From Hymenobacter sublimis (lineage in GTDB: Bacteria > Bacteroidota > Bacteroidia > Cytophagales > Hymenobacteraceae): a stretch of DNA of 64,000 bases. The position numbers were made by a program, and so were the translations under genes. This document shows, in pieces, positions 27,801 to 36,098 of this stretch (within the stretch, counting starts at the first letter, position 1; every line of letters starts with the position of its first letter). The notes beneath the pieces were generated by a model that was given only the letters and a program-made list of their open reading frames with translations, had not been told where the DNA came from and did no database searches. The stretch lies in the NCBI RefSeq assembly GCF_023101345.1, contig NZ_CP095848.1:4242001-4306000 (forward strand), given 5' to 3'.

Positions 27801-28050
27801 CGGCATCAGTAGTAGCCCCAATAGTGGTACCCTTCACGATGACCGTTACCCCTGGCAACGGGTCACCGTTGCTCTGAGTGATTCGGCCAGACACCGGCAC
27901 ATCGGCCAGAAGGTTCCGGTTGGTGGCGGGGGCCGGAAGCCCATCGGGAGAGGCGGGAGCTGCCGCCAGGGTGGGAAGGGCAGGCAGGCCGCACGCCGTA
28001 AGCCACAAAGCCCGGCGCAGCAGCGCCTGAGGGTAGAGGTGTTGGTTCAT
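24883..28050 (-). CDS. SusC/RagA-family TonB-dependent receptor
   Basis: 1055 residues with a signal peptide. A carboxypeptidase-D regulatory-like domain comes first (~52-130, VSGRITQSNGDPLPGVTVIV), then the TonB-box region (SEVVVVGYGTQERGSVTGAV), the plug domain with IRIRGLTSAGNNNPLFVVDG, and the 22-strand barrel ending in aromatic FLLGLNIGF. It imports oligosaccharides across the outer membrane using TonB energy, with SusD as lid. No N-terminal STN domain is seen, so it is not expected to signal through an anti-sigma factor. Its promoter is likely the TATATTTG box about 300 nt upstream. Confidence 0.97.
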   Translation of the reverse strand: MNQHLYPQALLRRALWLTACGLPALPTLAAAPASPDGLPAPATNRNLLADVPVSGRITQSNGDPLPGVTVIVKGTTIGATTDADGRFSLNAPENSTLVVSYVGFARKEVPITGASSSVNVTLTEDTRALSEVVVVGYGTQERGSVTGAVSSVSSREIATQPVADATQALQGRAAGVTITSNGGAPGGAAGTSIRIRGLTSAGNNNPLFVVDGFPLPDSGERENQLNAISPNDIESIDILKDASATAIYGVRAANGVVIITTKRGKAGVSTINLDAYRGVQQVWRKLDLLNAEEYAVINNESRLAGGAPIVVDRLRDPQALGEGTDWQDQVFRRAAIQNYSLAATGGSDKARFSISGSYFQQDGTIIGSDFERFTVRANGDVQVNKILKLGSSISLTHLSDRQITSNSGEYGTVQQTLRIPAIIPVYRPDGYYYEPRGAQDNFIEENPLASATITNQRFNRNRALTTLFAELEPVKGLRFRTNVGADFIFDNFNAFRPGVPELQSGGQTYTTRYTQATAGATATSSYAPSYLIENTATFDHLFADKHQVTVLLGQSAQQFNYSNVEAYRTGYLRNDLQVINSGPINTQIGNAGAINRPSRLASYFGRVNYEFAGKYLFQAIARYDGSGSFPPGDKFGFFPGVSAGWRISEEDFLKGNRAISNLKLRVGYGKVGNPNNAGRFAYLYAVNSNIRYPFGPNGGTLQTGAAPTRQANPDLRWETNNQTNVGIDLGFLENRFEATIDLYNRSSPNLIAPVPPSLVSGTYETVNRNAASAYNRGIDFSFTSHNVQGTGRSLNWTTTLNVSAYKTELESLGVGQPYNGLGALSGVIVRYDEGQPFGSFYGYVADGLFQTPEDVRAHATQNGAAPGDIRFKDLNGDKIINAEDRTFIGNPNPDFTYGLNNTLTWGGFDLNVFLQGSQGNDIYNQNRYILESPLYGTSSGSTRVLGRWTGPGTSNDVPRAVGGDNADPNQNLRVSTYFIEDGSYMRIKTLTLGYSLPQSVMDRIAAKQVRVYASAQNLLTLTKYSGYDPEVGSRGVDLGVYPQPRVFLLGLNIGF

Positions 28051-28795
28051 TGATGTGTGGGAATTGAGGGAAGTAAATACAGGGTAGTTGTCAACTACAT
28101 TGCCGAGCCCTGGGAAGGAGTGGCTACCTGGAAGTTGTTACTTAAGCTGTGTGCACCTGAAGTAGCGGTTCGAAAAAGGCGAACCGGAGCGGGGTCAGCC
28201 GGCGTATCAGCGCCGGAAAAGAGCAAGGGATAATTAAACTCAGGAAAGCAAGGCCGCGCGGATAAGTCGAGCTCAAAGAGTACCCTAATAGGTTACCCTA
28301 AAGCTGCTGACCTGACTTAAACTGCCGCCAAGGGCTATGCGGAATGCCCAAATATATCCGACCGTGTTTCGGAAAAGCAATACCAAAACCCCCTCAAAAT
28401 GCCATGAAAAGGCATTTTCACCTTAACGCACAATTATATTATACACTTACAGCACACGCTAACTTGGGTAGTATAGGCCTTGTAGCAACCAGTTCAGGCT
28501 TTTATTATAGGCGCTGCACCACGTAAAAAACAATCAAAAAAACAGGTGTTTTGATCAACTTTTTTCGCTTTTCATAGCGGGTGAGTATTCACTTACGGAA
28601 TAACACTTGCAGTCTTAAAAGCTGACTATATACTACAGTTACTAGATTTCATTGGACGATACTGCGCTAAACTAGCTCCAGTTAGTGGGCCCTTACTTGT
28701 AGCTGCAGTACGCTAGTTGTTTCGAGCAAGAGGCTACGGTATGATTCCTACCCGCCTCCTGCTCTTCAAAAACACTAGAACGAATCACCTGCGCA
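28051..28795. other. Intergenic region upstream of susC
   Basis: 745 bp, distinctly richer in A+T than its surroundings from ~28340 to 28640. It holds the candidate susC promoter. I see no gene; the short plus-strand frames at 28344 and 28717 have no recognisable protein. The stop of the DISM receptor gene forms its right edge. Confidence 0.6.
28349..28356 (-). promoter_or_regulatory. Candidate promoter of the susC-susD operon (TATATTTG, minus strand)
   Basis: CAAATATA on the plus strand reads TATATTTG on the minus, an exact -7 match. A TTG (plus CAA at 28378-28380) lies 21 nt further upstream, in -33 position. The leader would be about 295 nt. The same core and spacing recur at 33387-33394 upstream of GH5. 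Confidence 0.45.
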
Positions 28796-30811
28796 TTAAC
28801 CCCGAGTGGAAGAGGCCTCCTCCCCAACACCCATTACTGCATCTTCTGTTTCAGTACCCGTGGCATCGAGTAGCACGTGGGTCCACCCTTCGTTTTCATC
28901 GAAATCGGGGGCGTGGCGCCGCCGGCGCATGGCTTCCAGCACCTTCTGACTGAAGCTCCAGCAGGTCCCTTGGCGCAGATCTAACACCCGGGAAAGCTCC
29001 TGGGACGAGTAATTGCCCTTATGCGTATAGATCAGAAATACAGCATAGAAGGCCTTGATAATCGAGAACTTACATTTTTGCAGCAAGGTATAAGCCGTAG
29101 CTGACTCCACGTAGCGGCATTTGGTACAACGGCGCGAATGAGGCTCCCGGCCGTCGCAGTACTTCTCGTGCCCACACTTGCGGCACTGGTAGCCATCGGC
29201 CCACTTGAGGTTGGCTAGGTACACCAAGCAGGCGTCCTTGTCAGGGTAGATTTGGCTGAACTCGCCGAAGTTCACCTCCTTAGAAAGCACCCGAGCCGTT
29301 TTGGCTTCCTGCAGGTCGCGCTGCAAGTCCGTGTTGAGCTTCTCAATAGCCGCCGATTGCAAGGCAAGCAAACCGTTGGCCTGGAGCAGCTCCCGGTTTT
29401 GGGCGGCAATCGTGTCGCTTTGCTGGCGCAGCTCATCAGTACGCTGCGCTACCAGGCTTTCCAGCTCTGAGTTCAGTTGGTCCTTGAGGTCCTGATTATG
29501 CTGCAGCTGCTCAACTAGTTGCTCCTGCACCTCGTGCTTTTTACGCAGCTGCTTTACCAGCTTGCCCTGGGCCCGGATGGTAGCATCCTTGATGCTCTTG
29601 ATTTTTTCGCCGAGGGCATATGACAGCACGACGACCTCAATGACGAAGGCCACGTTCATGCTGTATACCGTGGCCGTAGTCGTGAAGGTGTTAATACCCA
29701 GTTTGCGCAGAATCAGGAAGCCAACGCTGATGGCAACCAGGGCGTGAGCCAGCAGAAAGAACCGGGCCGTACGCTGCCCCCGTTGCCACACGCGGTAGGC
29801 CGCGTAGTAAATCATGCAGTAGGGTAGCAGGTAAAACCAAAAGCCCCACCCCGAATTCAGCCATACGGCGTCAATCAGCAGCCCTAGCACACTTAGCAGC
29901 ACAATGGCTCTGACCCAGGGGTCATAGGTAGGCAGGCGCTGGGGGGTGTCGAGGAACTGGCGAGCATAATAGCTGAACGTGAGTAGCAGCAGAATCGGAG
30001 AACCCGCAATAATCAGCTCATTTAGAGCCGGATAACTAGGCCAAATATACTGAAAGCCTAATCCATCTTCCGAAAGAAACACCAGACTACAGCTAAGCAC
30101 GTACAGCACGTAACGCAGGTACGTTTGCTCCCCAATGAACAGGTAAAGGCAGAGGTTATAAACCACCATAATCAGCAGCACCCCATAAAAGGCACCTAGC
30201 AGTCCATACTCGGTCTGGAAGTGCACCGCCAGGGGCTGCTCGGTACGCAGGCGGCTAAGGAAGGTAGTCTTGGAGTTGGATGTCAGCCGCAGGTAGTAGG
30301 TTTGGGCCTGGTCGGGCTGCAGGGGTAAGCGGAACAGGAAGTTTTTATAAGGAAACTTGCGGGTTGCTAGCGGATAATCGGAGCCGGTACGGGTGGGGGC
30401 GCTGCCATCAGCCGGAAAAAACTGCACTCCATTTAGGTGAGAATCAAATAGTTCCAGGTACCAATGCTGGCTGAGTGGACCGCGGGCCTGCACCACCAGC
30501 CGCAGCCAATAGGCCGAGCCAGGGTGGTCCATGGTGGTGGGAATGGTGTTGCCGGGCCGGAACTGGCTGGCCCAGGTGGGTTGCTGCACATCCGTCAGGG
30601 TTAGCTTACCGGAGGGGTCTTCCAGCACGCTATACAGGGAAGGGTCAACAAACAGCTCCTCCAGACCGGTGCGCACCCGGAGGGTATCGGCGGGGCGCGC
30701 GCTGGCCGGGGAGCTGACCAAGGAAAGGCACAGGAGCAGGGGGATGCTCAGCGTCAGGAAAGAAAACCAGATAGCCCGACGCGGTGGGAAGTGGGAATTC
30801 ACGAGCTTCAT
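28796..30811 (-). CDS. 7TMR-DISM sensor fused to an IS1595-type transposase zinc ribbon and HTH region
   Basis: 671 residues. Order: signal peptide 1-39; 7TMR-DISM extracellular domain (DISMED2-like) ~43-190; seven-helix membrane domain ~200-402; coiled coil ~404-505; then a zinc ribbon 530-566 with CRKC (543-546) and CTKC (562-565). This is followed by ~580-630 (YTHKGNYSSQELSRVLDLRQ, then GTCWSFSQKVLEAM), which matches the helix-turn-helix-like part after the ribbon in IS1595-family transposases. The DDE catalytic domain is absent. A domesticated transposase DNA-binding module as the output of a membrane receptor is the best reading. It lies 35 bp after the GH5 gene and close to susC, so glucan-responsive regulation is plausible but inferred. 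Confidence 0.85.
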   Translation of the reverse strand: MKLVNSHFPPRRAIWFSFLTLSIPLLLCLSLVSSPASARPADTLRVRTGLEELFVDPSLYSVLEDPSGKLTLTDVQQPTWASQFRPGNTIPTTMDHPGSAYWLRLVVQARGPLSQHWYLELFDSHLNGVQFFPADGSAPTRTGSDYPLATRKFPYKNFLFRLPLQPDQAQTYYLRLTSNSKTTFLSRLRTEQPLAVHFQTEYGLLGAFYGVLLIMVVYNLCLYLFIGEQTYLRYVLYVLSCSLVFLSEDGLGFQYIWPSYPALNELIIAGSPILLLLTFSYYARQFLDTPQRLPTYDPWVRAIVLLSVLGLLIDAVWLNSGWGFWFYLLPYCMIYYAAYRVWQRGQRTARFFLLAHALVAISVGFLILRKLGINTFTTTATVYSMNVAFVIEVVVLSYALGEKIKSIKDATIRAQGKLVKQLRKKHEVQEQLVEQLQHNQDLKDQLNSELESLVAQRTDELRQQSDTIAAQNRELLQANGLLALQSAAIEKLNTDLQRDLQEAKTARVLSKEVNFGEFSQIYPDKDACLVYLANLKWADGYQCRKCGHEKYCDGREPHSRRCTKCRYVESATAYTLLQKCKFSIIKAFYAVFLIYTHKGNYSSQELSRVLDLRQGTCWSFSQKVLEAMRRRRHAPDFDENEGWTHVLLDATGTETEDAVMGVGEEASSTRG

Positions 30812-30846
30812 GGTGGCTTCAAGGTACGAAACCCTCGGGGCTTTGC

Positions 30847-32733
30847 CTACTGGCCACTGGCGCTGCTAGCGGCTTTTGCCGGAGCAAAGCGTAGCCAGCC
30901 CAGCTGCCCTACGGGTTCTTCAACAACAAGGCGGAGAATGTGCTGTCCGGCCGGCAGGGTGGGGGTGGTAAGGACCACCGTAGCCCACTGCTGTCCGGGT
31001 GCCACGGTAGCAGTGCCCAGGGGCTGGTTGCCGAGGTGCAGGGTGAGGCGGCCGGGCGCGGTGCCGGGTTGCAGGCGCAACTCAGCCGTATAGGTCCCAG
31101 GCGCAGCTACGGTTACGGTGTAAGTGAGCCATTCGCCGGCAGCTAACTTGCTCACCACAAACCCATTATTTACGTCTTTACTTGCGTTGATGTCCACGCC
31201 GTCGTTGCGGTAGGCACCGCCGTGGTTGGTGGGCGTCAGGTCACGGTAGTCGGTGCGGGCCGAGAAGTCGTCGTGGTAAGCCACTCCGTCGCGGCCCAGG
31301 TCGTAATCGGCGGCGGCAATGGTGCCGGGAATGGTAAGGGTCGCGAAAGGAGCCCGGAAGTCACTGGGTTTGGTCAGGGCCGTGGCTACGTCGCGGTTTA
31401 CTTGGCAGTTGGCAAACTGCACATTACGCAGCAGGGCCGCGCGGCCCTGCGCCGTCAGGATGCTGCCGTAGGGCTGCACCCGCAACAGGCCGGCGCCGGA
31501 ATCTACGCGCTTAATATTCCAGTGGCACCACCCAATGTTCTGGGCGTTGAGGCCCTGCACGGCAGCGGCAAACCACTCATTGGAGTTTTCGCCCGTTTCG
31601 CCTACCCACACCGGCACCTGCCACCGGTCGCGGAAAGCGGCTAGGTTACGGAACAGATTGATTTGGTTAGGGTTGGGGTCAGATGCGTCTGGTGTGTTAG
31701 GGCACCAGTAGCGGTGGGCATTATACACCAGGTTCCCCTTGTCTTGAATAGCCAGCTTGTCGGGGGTAAGGTTGGTGTACTCGTTGCCGTAGCCATTACC
31801 TTCCAGCAGAAGTAGGTGCTGGTCGTTTTGGGCTCGTACGGCATTTATCAGGCGGGCGTAGAAGGCACTGAGTTCCTGATTATCAGCCGACAACCCATTG
31901 GCGGCGTTCAGGTTGTGGGGCTCATTGATGAGGTCGTACATGGCAATACGGGCATCCTGGCGGTAGCGGGCGGCCAGCTTTTCCCACAGGCGCACCGTCA
32001 TATCCTGATAAATCAGGCGTCCCTTGGCGTCCCGACGTTTCCACAGGTCCAAGGGCTGAAAGTTGTCGTTGATGTTCCGGTCGGTGCCCTGGCCGCCGGG
32101 GGCCGCGTGCAGGTCCAGAATAACGTACATGTTGTTGGCCGCGCACCAGCGTGCTACCTCATCAATAAAGCGGATGCCCTCCAGCTTTTTTGGCTCGGCG
32201 AAGAGCTGATTCTCGTCGTACCAGCGGCTGAGCTGCTCCACATAGGCTGTGAGTTTCTGCGGATTTTTTGGGTCGCGGATTACCTCGGTGCGGGCGTGGC
32301 GCTGCGCCGGCGTCAGAAACAAGTCGTAGTGAAAGGGGAGGCGCACGGCGTTAAAGCCTTGCTTGGCCAGAAAATCAATGTCGGCCTTGGTAATGAAGTT
32401 CTGGCGGTACTGGCGGTAGAACTCCTCCATCTGGGCCTCCGACATACTACGGAGCAGCCCCTGCTTGATGCGCCATTGGCTGTTGAGCGTATCAGTTTGC
32501 AGAATGTAGCTTTCCTGGAGGAGCCAGCCCCCCACGTTGTAGCCGCGCAGCACCACTTCGCGGCCCTGGGCGTCCACCGTTTTTGGGCCGGCGGCCCGTA
32601 GCATCGTCAGGTTTTGGCCCGTGCTGGAGCCAACCGAGCAGCCCAGCAGCATGAGCAGCATCCCCAGGCGAAAACCAAGGCCCCTAGTCCAGCCTCTGCG
32701 CCAGGGGTCCGGCAGCATAAATAGGCAGTTCAT
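30847..32733 (-). CDS. GH5-family glycoside hydrolase lipoprotein with C-terminal carbohydrate-binding module
   Basis: 628 residues from the ATG at 32733 (MNCLFMLPDPWRRG), chosen because it places lipobox MLLGC (Cys32) after a hydrophobic helix; ATGs at 32739 and 32718 are close alternatives. The GH5 barrel (~60-445) has GYNVGGWLLQE, FNAVRLPFHYDLF, acid/base Glu271 in LINEPHN and nucleophile Glu379 in VWVGETGEN. A CBM6/CBM35-type beta-sandwich ends the protein (~480-620, starting IPGTIAAADYDLGRDGVAYH). GH5 enzymes with this loop pattern include exo-beta-1,3- and beta-1,6-glucanases, which would debranch laminarin. It precedes the DISM receptor by 35 bp in one transcription unit. Confidence 0.92.
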   Translation of the reverse strand: MNCLFMLPDPWRRGWTRGLGFRLGMLLMLLGCSVGSSTGQNLTMLRAAGPKTVDAQGREVVLRGYNVGGWLLQESYILQTDTLNSQWRIKQGLLRSMSEAQMEEFYRQYRQNFITKADIDFLAKQGFNAVRLPFHYDLFLTPAQRHARTEVIRDPKNPQKLTAYVEQLSRWYDENQLFAEPKKLEGIRFIDEVARWCAANNMYVILDLHAAPGGQGTDRNINDNFQPLDLWKRRDAKGRLIYQDMTVRLWEKLAARYRQDARIAMYDLINEPHNLNAANGLSADNQELSAFYARLINAVRAQNDQHLLLLEGNGYGNEYTNLTPDKLAIQDKGNLVYNAHRYWCPNTPDASDPNPNQINLFRNLAAFRDRWQVPVWVGETGENSNEWFAAAVQGLNAQNIGWCHWNIKRVDSGAGLLRVQPYGSILTAQGRAALLRNVQFANCQVNRDVATALTKPSDFRAPFATLTIPGTIAAADYDLGRDGVAYHDDFSARTDYRDLTPTNHGGAYRNDGVDINASKDVNNGFVVSKLAAGEWLTYTVTVAAPGTYTAELRLQPGTAPGRLTLHLGNQPLGTATVAPGQQWATVVLTTPTLPAGQHILRLVVEEPVGQLGWLRFAPAKAASSASGQ

Positions 32734-33750
32734 GTGCATAAAGAGAGGTAGAAAAGGATTTTCGACAGAATAGCAGAGAAAAAAACAGGGCGGAGATTCC
32801 CCGCCCCGTTTCCGATTTTTCTCACTCACATGTCTTGTTTGTTCTTCATAAGCCGCCGAAACGGAGCGAAAATGCAGTCAGTATTACACCTTACCAGCCC
32901 CACTATCAGCCCGTTGCGTATGGATAGCCACCGGCACGTCATCATGGTGCTGCTAGGCTCGCCTAGGTATGCTGCCCGGTACTACCCATGAGCAGGTATC
33001 TAGTACATGACTTCGGAAAAGCGGGGGTGTTTGAATTGCCTAGCGACGACAGGACCTTTCGCCTGATGACGAGTAGAATGCAGGCAAGGTGCCGTTAGTG
33101 CCGCTGGCACCGCAGCGGCCCCTTGCAACCGACCATGCGGTGAGGAGGCCAGAGCATTGCGCGTATAGCCCCAGATGGGTTCCGTGTGCGAACTACCCGA
33201 GTTATCGGCCCGGCAAAGCGTAGCGTGTTTGCATGAGTTGGGTGGGGTTTGGGGTAGGAAGGGGCAGCAGGCAGCCGTTTCCTGGGCAGAAGCGGCGGGC
33301 AGAAGGGCACAGCGTGGTACCGGGACGGAAGCCGCTTTCGGGCCCGGCATGCTGCGGGGCCAACCGGAGTGCGCCGGGGCTATAACCAAATATATCAGCA
33401 TCCATTTTAGAATACCAAGCGTTAAAACCCTGCTCACAATCCGAAAAAGCGACTTTCCCTGTAGTGCACACGTGGGCCTATACGCTTACTGCACACGCAA
33501 AAAAGCAACCGCTGCCCTTATGTGATGCCGCCTGTTTAAGTGCTGGCACGGCTACGCAACAATGAAAAAAGCACCTGTTTCAGCGAAATAATTTCCCATT
33601 TCTCCAGCAACCAGCGTTGGAGAGCTTTCGACCGAAACATTTCTCCGCCGTACCTTGTGTTGACACGCTAGCCTGCCTGTTCTTACTTCCTCGGCGGGGT
33701 AGCTCGTCTCTTCTGCTTTGGGTGCTGTGCACCTCTTTTACCTTTTGCCT
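32734..33750. other. Long intergenic region between GH5 and crtD-like genes
   Basis: About 1 kb between divergent genes. Frames up to 145 codons exist on both strands but show no recognisable family, no good start context and shifting base use. A CAAATATATC box at 33387 resembles the susC promoter core. No repeat or RNA gene is evident. Confidence 0.5.
33387..33394 (-). promoter_or_regulatory. Candidate promoter upstream of GH5 (TATATTTG, minus strand)
   Basis: The same TATATTTG core as at the susC promoter, again with TTG 21 nt upstream (CAA at 33416-33418). It is ~650 bp from the GH5 start, so the link to that gene is uncertain. Confidence 0.3.
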
Positions 33751-35244
33751 GTGCCGCTTTCCAAAACTGCCGCCCCCAAACAAGCTACTGCCATTATTGG
33801 GGCGGGCATTGGCGGCATTGCTACGGCCGTGCGCCTGGCTGCTCACGGACACCGCGTAACAGTGTTCGAAGCCCAGGAATCGTTTGGGGGGAAGATGCAC
33901 CAGTTGGAGCTGCCCGGGGGCTACCGCTTTGATGGGGGCCCATCCTTGTTTACGCTCCCGCACTTAGTTGATGAGCTGTTTCAGCTGGTGGGCCGCAACC
34001 CCCAGGACTACTTTCGCTACCAGCGTCTCGACCCCATTACGCAGTATTTCTTTGCCGATGGCATCCGCCTCACGGCCTGGGCCGACGAAGGCCGGTTTGC
34101 TCAGGAAGTAGAAGAAAAGCTGGGCGTGCCAGCCACTGAGGTTCTGCGGTTCCTGCGCCGCAGTGGGCAGGCGTACGAAGCCACGGCTGGTACTTTCCTG
34201 CAAAAGTCCCTGCACAAAGCGGCTACCTACCTTAGCCCTGAGGTGCTCAAGGCTCTTACTTCTCTTCCCCAACTGGGCCTAACCAGCACCATGCACCAGC
34301 GCCACGCGGCTGCTTTCTCGGATCCGCGTCTGGTGCAGCTCTTCGACCGGTTTGCTACCTATAACGGCTCCGACCCCTACCAGGCCCCCGCTACCCTCAG
34401 TCTGATTCCGCACCTGGAGCACGGGCTGGGCGCTTACTACCCCGAGGGCGGCATTTATGCTATTGCCCAAAGCCTAGTGCGGCTGGCCGAGGAGCTGGGC
34501 GTGCAGTTCCGCTACCAGGAGCCGGTGCTGGAAATCCTGACGGCGGCGGACCGGGTAACCGGAGTACGCACGGCCCAGGATGTGTACGACTTCGGACTGG
34601 TAGTCAGCAACATGGATGTGGTGCCCACCTACCGCCACCTGCTACCCCGGCAGCCCGCTCCGGAGCGCACCCTCCGCCAGCCCCGGTCCTCTTCGGCCCT
34701 GATTTTCTACTGGGGCATTGCGCGGCGCTTCCCGGAGCTCGGCGTTCATAACATCTTTTTCTCCGAGGACTATAAGCGTGAGTTTGAGGCCATCTTCCAG
34801 GAGAAAACCATTGCCGACGACCCCACGGTTTACGTCAATATCACCTCCGGCCACACTCCCACCGATGCCCCCCCCGGCCACGAAAACTGGTTTGTGATGG
34901 TAAACGTCCCTCATGACCAAGGCCAGGACTGGGCCGCGCTGGTGCAGCACACTCGCCAAGCCGTGCTCCGCCGGGTCAGCCGGGCCCTAGGTACCGAGGT
35001 AGGCCCCCTGATACAGGCGGAACACGTGTGGGACCCGCCGGGCATTGCCACCCGAACTTCTTCCTTTGGTGGGGCCTTGTATGGTAGCTCTAGCAACAAC
35101 ACCCTGGCGGCGTTTCTGCGGCACCCGAACTTTTCGGGGCAACTGGAAGGCCTGTACTTTTGCGGGGGCTCGGTGCATCCGGGCGGCGGCATCCCGCTGT
35201 GTTTACTCTCGGCCCGTATTGTCTCTGACTTAATTAACAATTAA
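33751..35244 (+). CDS. Carotenoid desaturase, CrtD-like (CrtI superfamily)
   Basis: 497 residues from the GTG at 33751 (reading PLSKTAAPKQATAIIGAGIG); the frame is open upstream without a good start. The N-terminal FAD-binding motif is AIIGAGIGGIATAVRLAAHG with VFEAQESFGGKMH, and the C-terminus has the phytoene-dehydrogenase signature GLYFCGGSVHPGGGIPLCLL. The pairing with a cruF-like gene 101 bp downstream suggests CrtD, which introduces the 3',4' double bond in hydroxylated monocyclic carotenoids such as flexixanthin or saproxanthin. CrtI cannot be excluded on sequence alone. Confidence 0.88.
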   Translation: MPLSKTAAPKQATAIIGAGIGGIATAVRLAAHGHRVTVFEAQESFGGKMHQLELPGGYRFDGGPSLFTLPHLVDELFQLVGRNPQDYFRYQRLDPITQYFFADGIRLTAWADEGRFAQEVEEKLGVPATEVLRFLRRSGQAYEATAGTFLQKSLHKAATYLSPEVLKALTSLPQLGLTSTMHQRHAAAFSDPRLVQLFDRFATYNGSDPYQAPATLSLIPHLEHGLGAYYPEGGIYAIAQSLVRLAEELGVQFRYQEPVLEILTAADRVTGVRTAQDVYDFGLVVSNMDVVPTYRHLLPRQPAPERTLRQPRSSSALIFYWGIARRFPELGVHNIFFSEDYKREFEAIFQEKTIADDPTVYVNITSGHTPTDAPPGHENWFVMVNVPHDQGQDWAALVQHTRQAVLRRVSRALGTEVGPLIQAEHVWDPPGIATRTSSFGGALYGSSSNNTLAAFLRHPNFSGQLEGLYFCGGSVHPGGGIPLCLLSARIVSDLINN

Positions 35245-35345
35245 AAATGGCGAGGTAAGAAGTGATATGCGGCCCGTATCCTATGGCTGAAAGCGCAGTT
35301 CGGAGCCTTGACCTTCTACATCCCAGTTTTTAATTCCTTCCCCTC

Positions 35346-36029
35346 ATGACTGACCCCACGCAACAACTTCCCGCCGCAACCCTGGTCACTGCCGATGCGC
35401 ACCGGCGGCGCCTGCGCTGGGCCCAGGGCGTGTTGCTGCTCTTCCACGTCACCGGATTCATTGGGTTGGCGTTTTCCCAAGACCCCAGCTTCTACCTGCA
35501 ATTTGTTCCCCTGAACCTGCTGCTGACTGTGGGCCTGCTGCTGGCTTTCCAGCCCCGCCGCACGCCGGCTTTCTGGAGCTTCTGCGTGGTAACCATGCTG
35601 GTGGGCTTCTTTGTAGAGGTAGTAGGCGTGCGTACGGGCCTGCTATTCGGGCAGTACACCTATGGTGCTACTCTGGGGGTGAAGTGGCTAAACGTGCCGC
35701 TGATGATTGGCGTTAACTGGCTGATGCTCACGTATTCGGCCGGTATTTTGGCCCGCTACCTGCCCATTCCCGATTTTCTGCGGGCGGTGGTGGCGGCCCT
35801 GCTACTAGTAGGCCTGGATGTGTGCCTGGAGCCAGTAGCCGTGCGGTACGACTTCTGGCGCTGGCAGTACGACGTTATTCCGCTGCTCAACTTCAAGGGT
35901 TGGTTTGCCGTCAGCCTGATTTTGCAGGTATACTTTAACCGGGTCGATTTTGTCAAGCGTAATCCGCTGGTTCCTTTCGTGTATCTGCTTCAGCTGCTAT
36001 TTTTTTTCGGCTTGGGCATGCTATTTTAG
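35346..36029 (+). CDS. Carotenoid biosynthesis protein, CruF-like hydratase
   Basis: 227 residues with about seven membrane helices. It resembles the CruF/DUF422 family of carotenoid 1',2'-hydratases: GQYTYGATLGVKWLNVPLMI and LDVCLEPVAVRYDFWRW hold the conserved polar residues within helices. It would add water to the acyclic end of gamma-carotene-type pigments in the membrane. It lies 101 bp behind the CrtD-like gene and 69 bp ahead of a TetR regulator, consistent with a small pigment operon. Confidence 0.88.
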   Translation: MTDPTQQLPAATLVTADAHRRRLRWAQGVLLLFHVTGFIGLAFSQDPSFYLQFVPLNLLLTVGLLLAFQPRRTPAFWSFCVVTMLVGFFVEVVGVRTGLLFGQYTYGATLGVKWLNVPLMIGVNWLMLTYSAGILARYLPIPDFLRAVVAALLLVGLDVCLEPVAVRYDFWRWQYDVIPLLNFKGWFAVSLILQVYFNRVDFVKRNPLVPFVYLLQLLFFFGLGMLF

Positions 36030-36098
36030 GCGCCTACCGCGTTGGAGGGCCGCTGGGCAGTGCGGATAGAATTCATCCCTTATTTTCTTGCCCTTCAG

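Noticed and set aside
28796..30811. An active IS1595 insertion inside a receptor gene
   Set aside because: No DDE domain, terminal inverted repeats or target duplication are seen, and the frame is continuous.
33000..33525. Overlapping frames of 116-145 codons on both strands upstream of the crtD-like gene
   Set aside because: No family match by eye, no promoter or repeat context; treated as non-coding.
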